Of a DNA stretch of 15,498 bases, positions 14,557 to 15,498 are shown piece by piece. Every line of letters starts with the position of its first letter. Position 1 is the first letter of the stretch. A program made the translations under genes and the position numbers. Under the pieces are notes generated by a model. That model did no database searches and had not been told where the DNA came from. It saw only the letters and a list, made by a program, of their open reading frames with translations. This stretch comes from Caulobacter sp. CCH9-E1 (lineage in GTDB: Bacteria > Pseudomonadota > Alphaproteobacteria > Caulobacterales > Caulobacteraceae), in the NCBI RefSeq assembly GCF_001556515.1, contig NZ_LSJA01000212.1:1-15498 (forward strand), read 5' to 3'.

Positions 14557-15363
14557 ATGGTCGCCCGCCGCGCTGTCCTCGTCCTTGGCCTCGCCGCCCT
14601 GTCTCTCGCCGCCTGCGGCCCCAAGACGCCCAAGGCCAGCGACGCTAACACCCTGACCATCGCGGCCACCGCCATTCCGCACGCCGAGGTGCTGGAGTTC
14701 ATCAAGCCGAAGCTGGCGGCCGAAGGCCTGAACCTCGAGATCAAGGTCTTCAACGACTACGTCCAGCCTAACGTCCAAGTCGCTGAGAAGCGGATCGACG
14801 TCAGCTATTTCGAGACCCTGCCGTACCTTGAGACCTTCAATCGCGACAAGGGCACGAACCTGATCCCCATCCAGGGCGTCCACGTCGAGCCCATCGGGAC
14901 CTATTCGGCCAAGTGGAAGTCTCTGGCCGAGGCGCCGCAAGGCGCCACGATCGCTATTCCGAACGACGCCAGCACCGAGGGCCGGGCCCTGATCCTGCTG
15001 GCCAAGAACGGCGTGATCACCCTCAAGGATCCGACCAACGCCCTGTCGAACCTGAAGGACATCACCAGCAACCCGAAGAACCTGAAGTTCAAGGAGCTGG
15101 AGGCGCCGTCGCTGCCGCGCGTGCTGAACCAGGTCGACCTGGCGGTGATCAACACCAACTACGCCCTCGACGCCAAGCTGAACCCCAGCAAGGACGCCCT
15201 GATCATCGAGGACAAGACCAGCCCCTACGTGAACTACCTGGTCGGCCGTCCGGACAACAAGGACGACCCCCGCGTCAAGAAGCTGGCCGCGGCGCTTACC
15301 TCGCCTGAGGTGAAGGCGTTCATCGAGAAGAAGTATTCGGGCGCGGTGGTGCCGGCGTTCTGA
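14557..15363 (+). CDS. metQ: Methionine-binding lipoprotein MetQ (NlpA family)
   Basis: The 268-residue protein is the methionine-binding component of MetNIQ, anchored at the periplasmic face of the inner membrane. The signal peptide VARRAVLVLGLAALSLAAC puts the lipidated Cys at residue 20. NlpA-family marks follow: IAATAIPHAEVLEFIKPKL, VFNDYVQPNVQVAEKRIDVSYFE (read in parts), PYLETFN, IAIPNDASTEGRALILLAKNG (read in parts), VINTNYAL and SPEVKAFIEKKYSGAVVPAF. The ATG at 14557 is preferred because GGAG lies 6 nt upstream. Another ATG at 14545 overlaps that site. It is separated from metNI by two small genes and has its own upstream region, so its dose can differ from the permease. The composite repeat begins 17 nt after the stop. 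Confidence 0.96.
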   Translation: MVARRAVLVLGLAALSLAACGPKTPKASDANTLTIAATAIPHAEVLEFIKPKLAAEGLNLEIKVFNDYVQPNVQVAEKRIDVSYFETLPYLETFNRDKGTNLIPIQGVHVEPIGTYSAKWKSLAEAPQGATIAIPNDASTEGRALILLAKNGVITLKDPTNALSNLKDITSNPKNLKFKELEAPSLPRVLNQVDLAVINTNYALDAKLNPSKDALIIEDKTSPYVNYLVGRPDNKDDPRVKKLAAALTSPEVKAFIEKKYSGAVVPAF

Positions 15364-15380
15364 GGGGAGACGACGAAGCT

Positions 15381-15495
15381 GCTCCCCCGCGATGCGGGGG
15401 AGCTGTCACGGAGTGACTGAGGGGGCTAACGCGGGACACGTCCAGCTAGCCCCCTCCGGCCCTCTGGGCCACCTCCCCCGCATCGCGGGGGAGGA
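15381..15495 (+). repeat. Composite palindromic intergenic repeat, copy 2
   Basis: Same 115-bp unit and same orientation as at 1661-1775, with 11 differences. The stems are A 15381-15403, B 15405-15417, C 15419-15428 with 15447-15456 (perfect 10 bp here), D 15458-15470 and E 15472-15494. Loops A, B, D and E are all 3 nt, and the modules are separated by single bases. It starts 17 nt beyond the metQ stop and probably forms or protects the metQ transcript end, though a mobile-repeat origin is equally possible. Confidence 0.93.
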
Positions 15496-15498
15496 TCT

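Noticed and set aside
1..15498. CRISPR array, defence island or toxin-antitoxin pair
   Set aside because: No regularly spaced repeats and no recognisable defence or toxin genes are present. The small genes at 13814 and 14158 are convergent, not an operon pair.

Overview
The window reads as a chromosomal segment of a high-GC alphaproteobacterium, most likely Caulobacter or a close relative. The basis is the strong GC-rich third-position codon use, candidate promoters that fit the Caulobacter housekeeping pattern (TTGACGS, 10-14 nt, GCTANAWC), the mix of gene families, and a GC-rich palindromic intergenic repeat. The genus is inferred, because no search could be run.

Left end (1 to about 985): remains of mobile DNA. 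A leftward tyrosine integrase keeps its arm-binding and core-binding parts but breaks off before the catalytic domain. The break lies beside a sequence that looks like the end of an insertion sequence. The element sits directly against radC, which is cut in the middle of its JAMM metal-binding motif. The simplest reading is an integrative element inserted in the 3' part of radC and later damaged by an IS.

Core block (about 1600-5240): housekeeping genes map, a small lipoprotein gene and sfsA on the minus strand, then a divergent CinA/MoCF-domain gene that runs tail-to-tail into an XRE-type regulator. A tRNA-Leu(UAA) lies at 5552-5635.

Peptide-processing block (5870-9811): two exported peptidases follow each other on the plus strand. 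One is a COG1228 amidohydrolase of the kind that includes Xaa-Arg/Lys dipeptidases. The other is an S9 serine peptidase closely resembling plant chloroplast glutamyl endopeptidase. They are separated by a strong hairpin, so they are neighbours of related function rather than one simple operon.

Signalling and methionine block (9968-15363): a soluble GAF-PAS hybrid histidine kinase is followed by metN-metI and a small acidic conserved protein in one translationally tight operon. A small convergent gene then overlaps the operon end, and metQ follows under its own control. Together metN, metI and metQ make a complete D/L-methionine ABC importer (MetNIQ).

The most striking non-gene signal is a 115-bp repeat present twice (1661-1775 and 15381-15495). 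It is built of five stems laid out with almost exact mirror symmetry. Each copy starts 12-17 nt beyond a stop codon (map and metQ), and the differences between copies fall almost only in loops and the central spacer. No clearly new multi-gene system is visible. The repeat and the layered disruption of radC and the integrase are the best leads.
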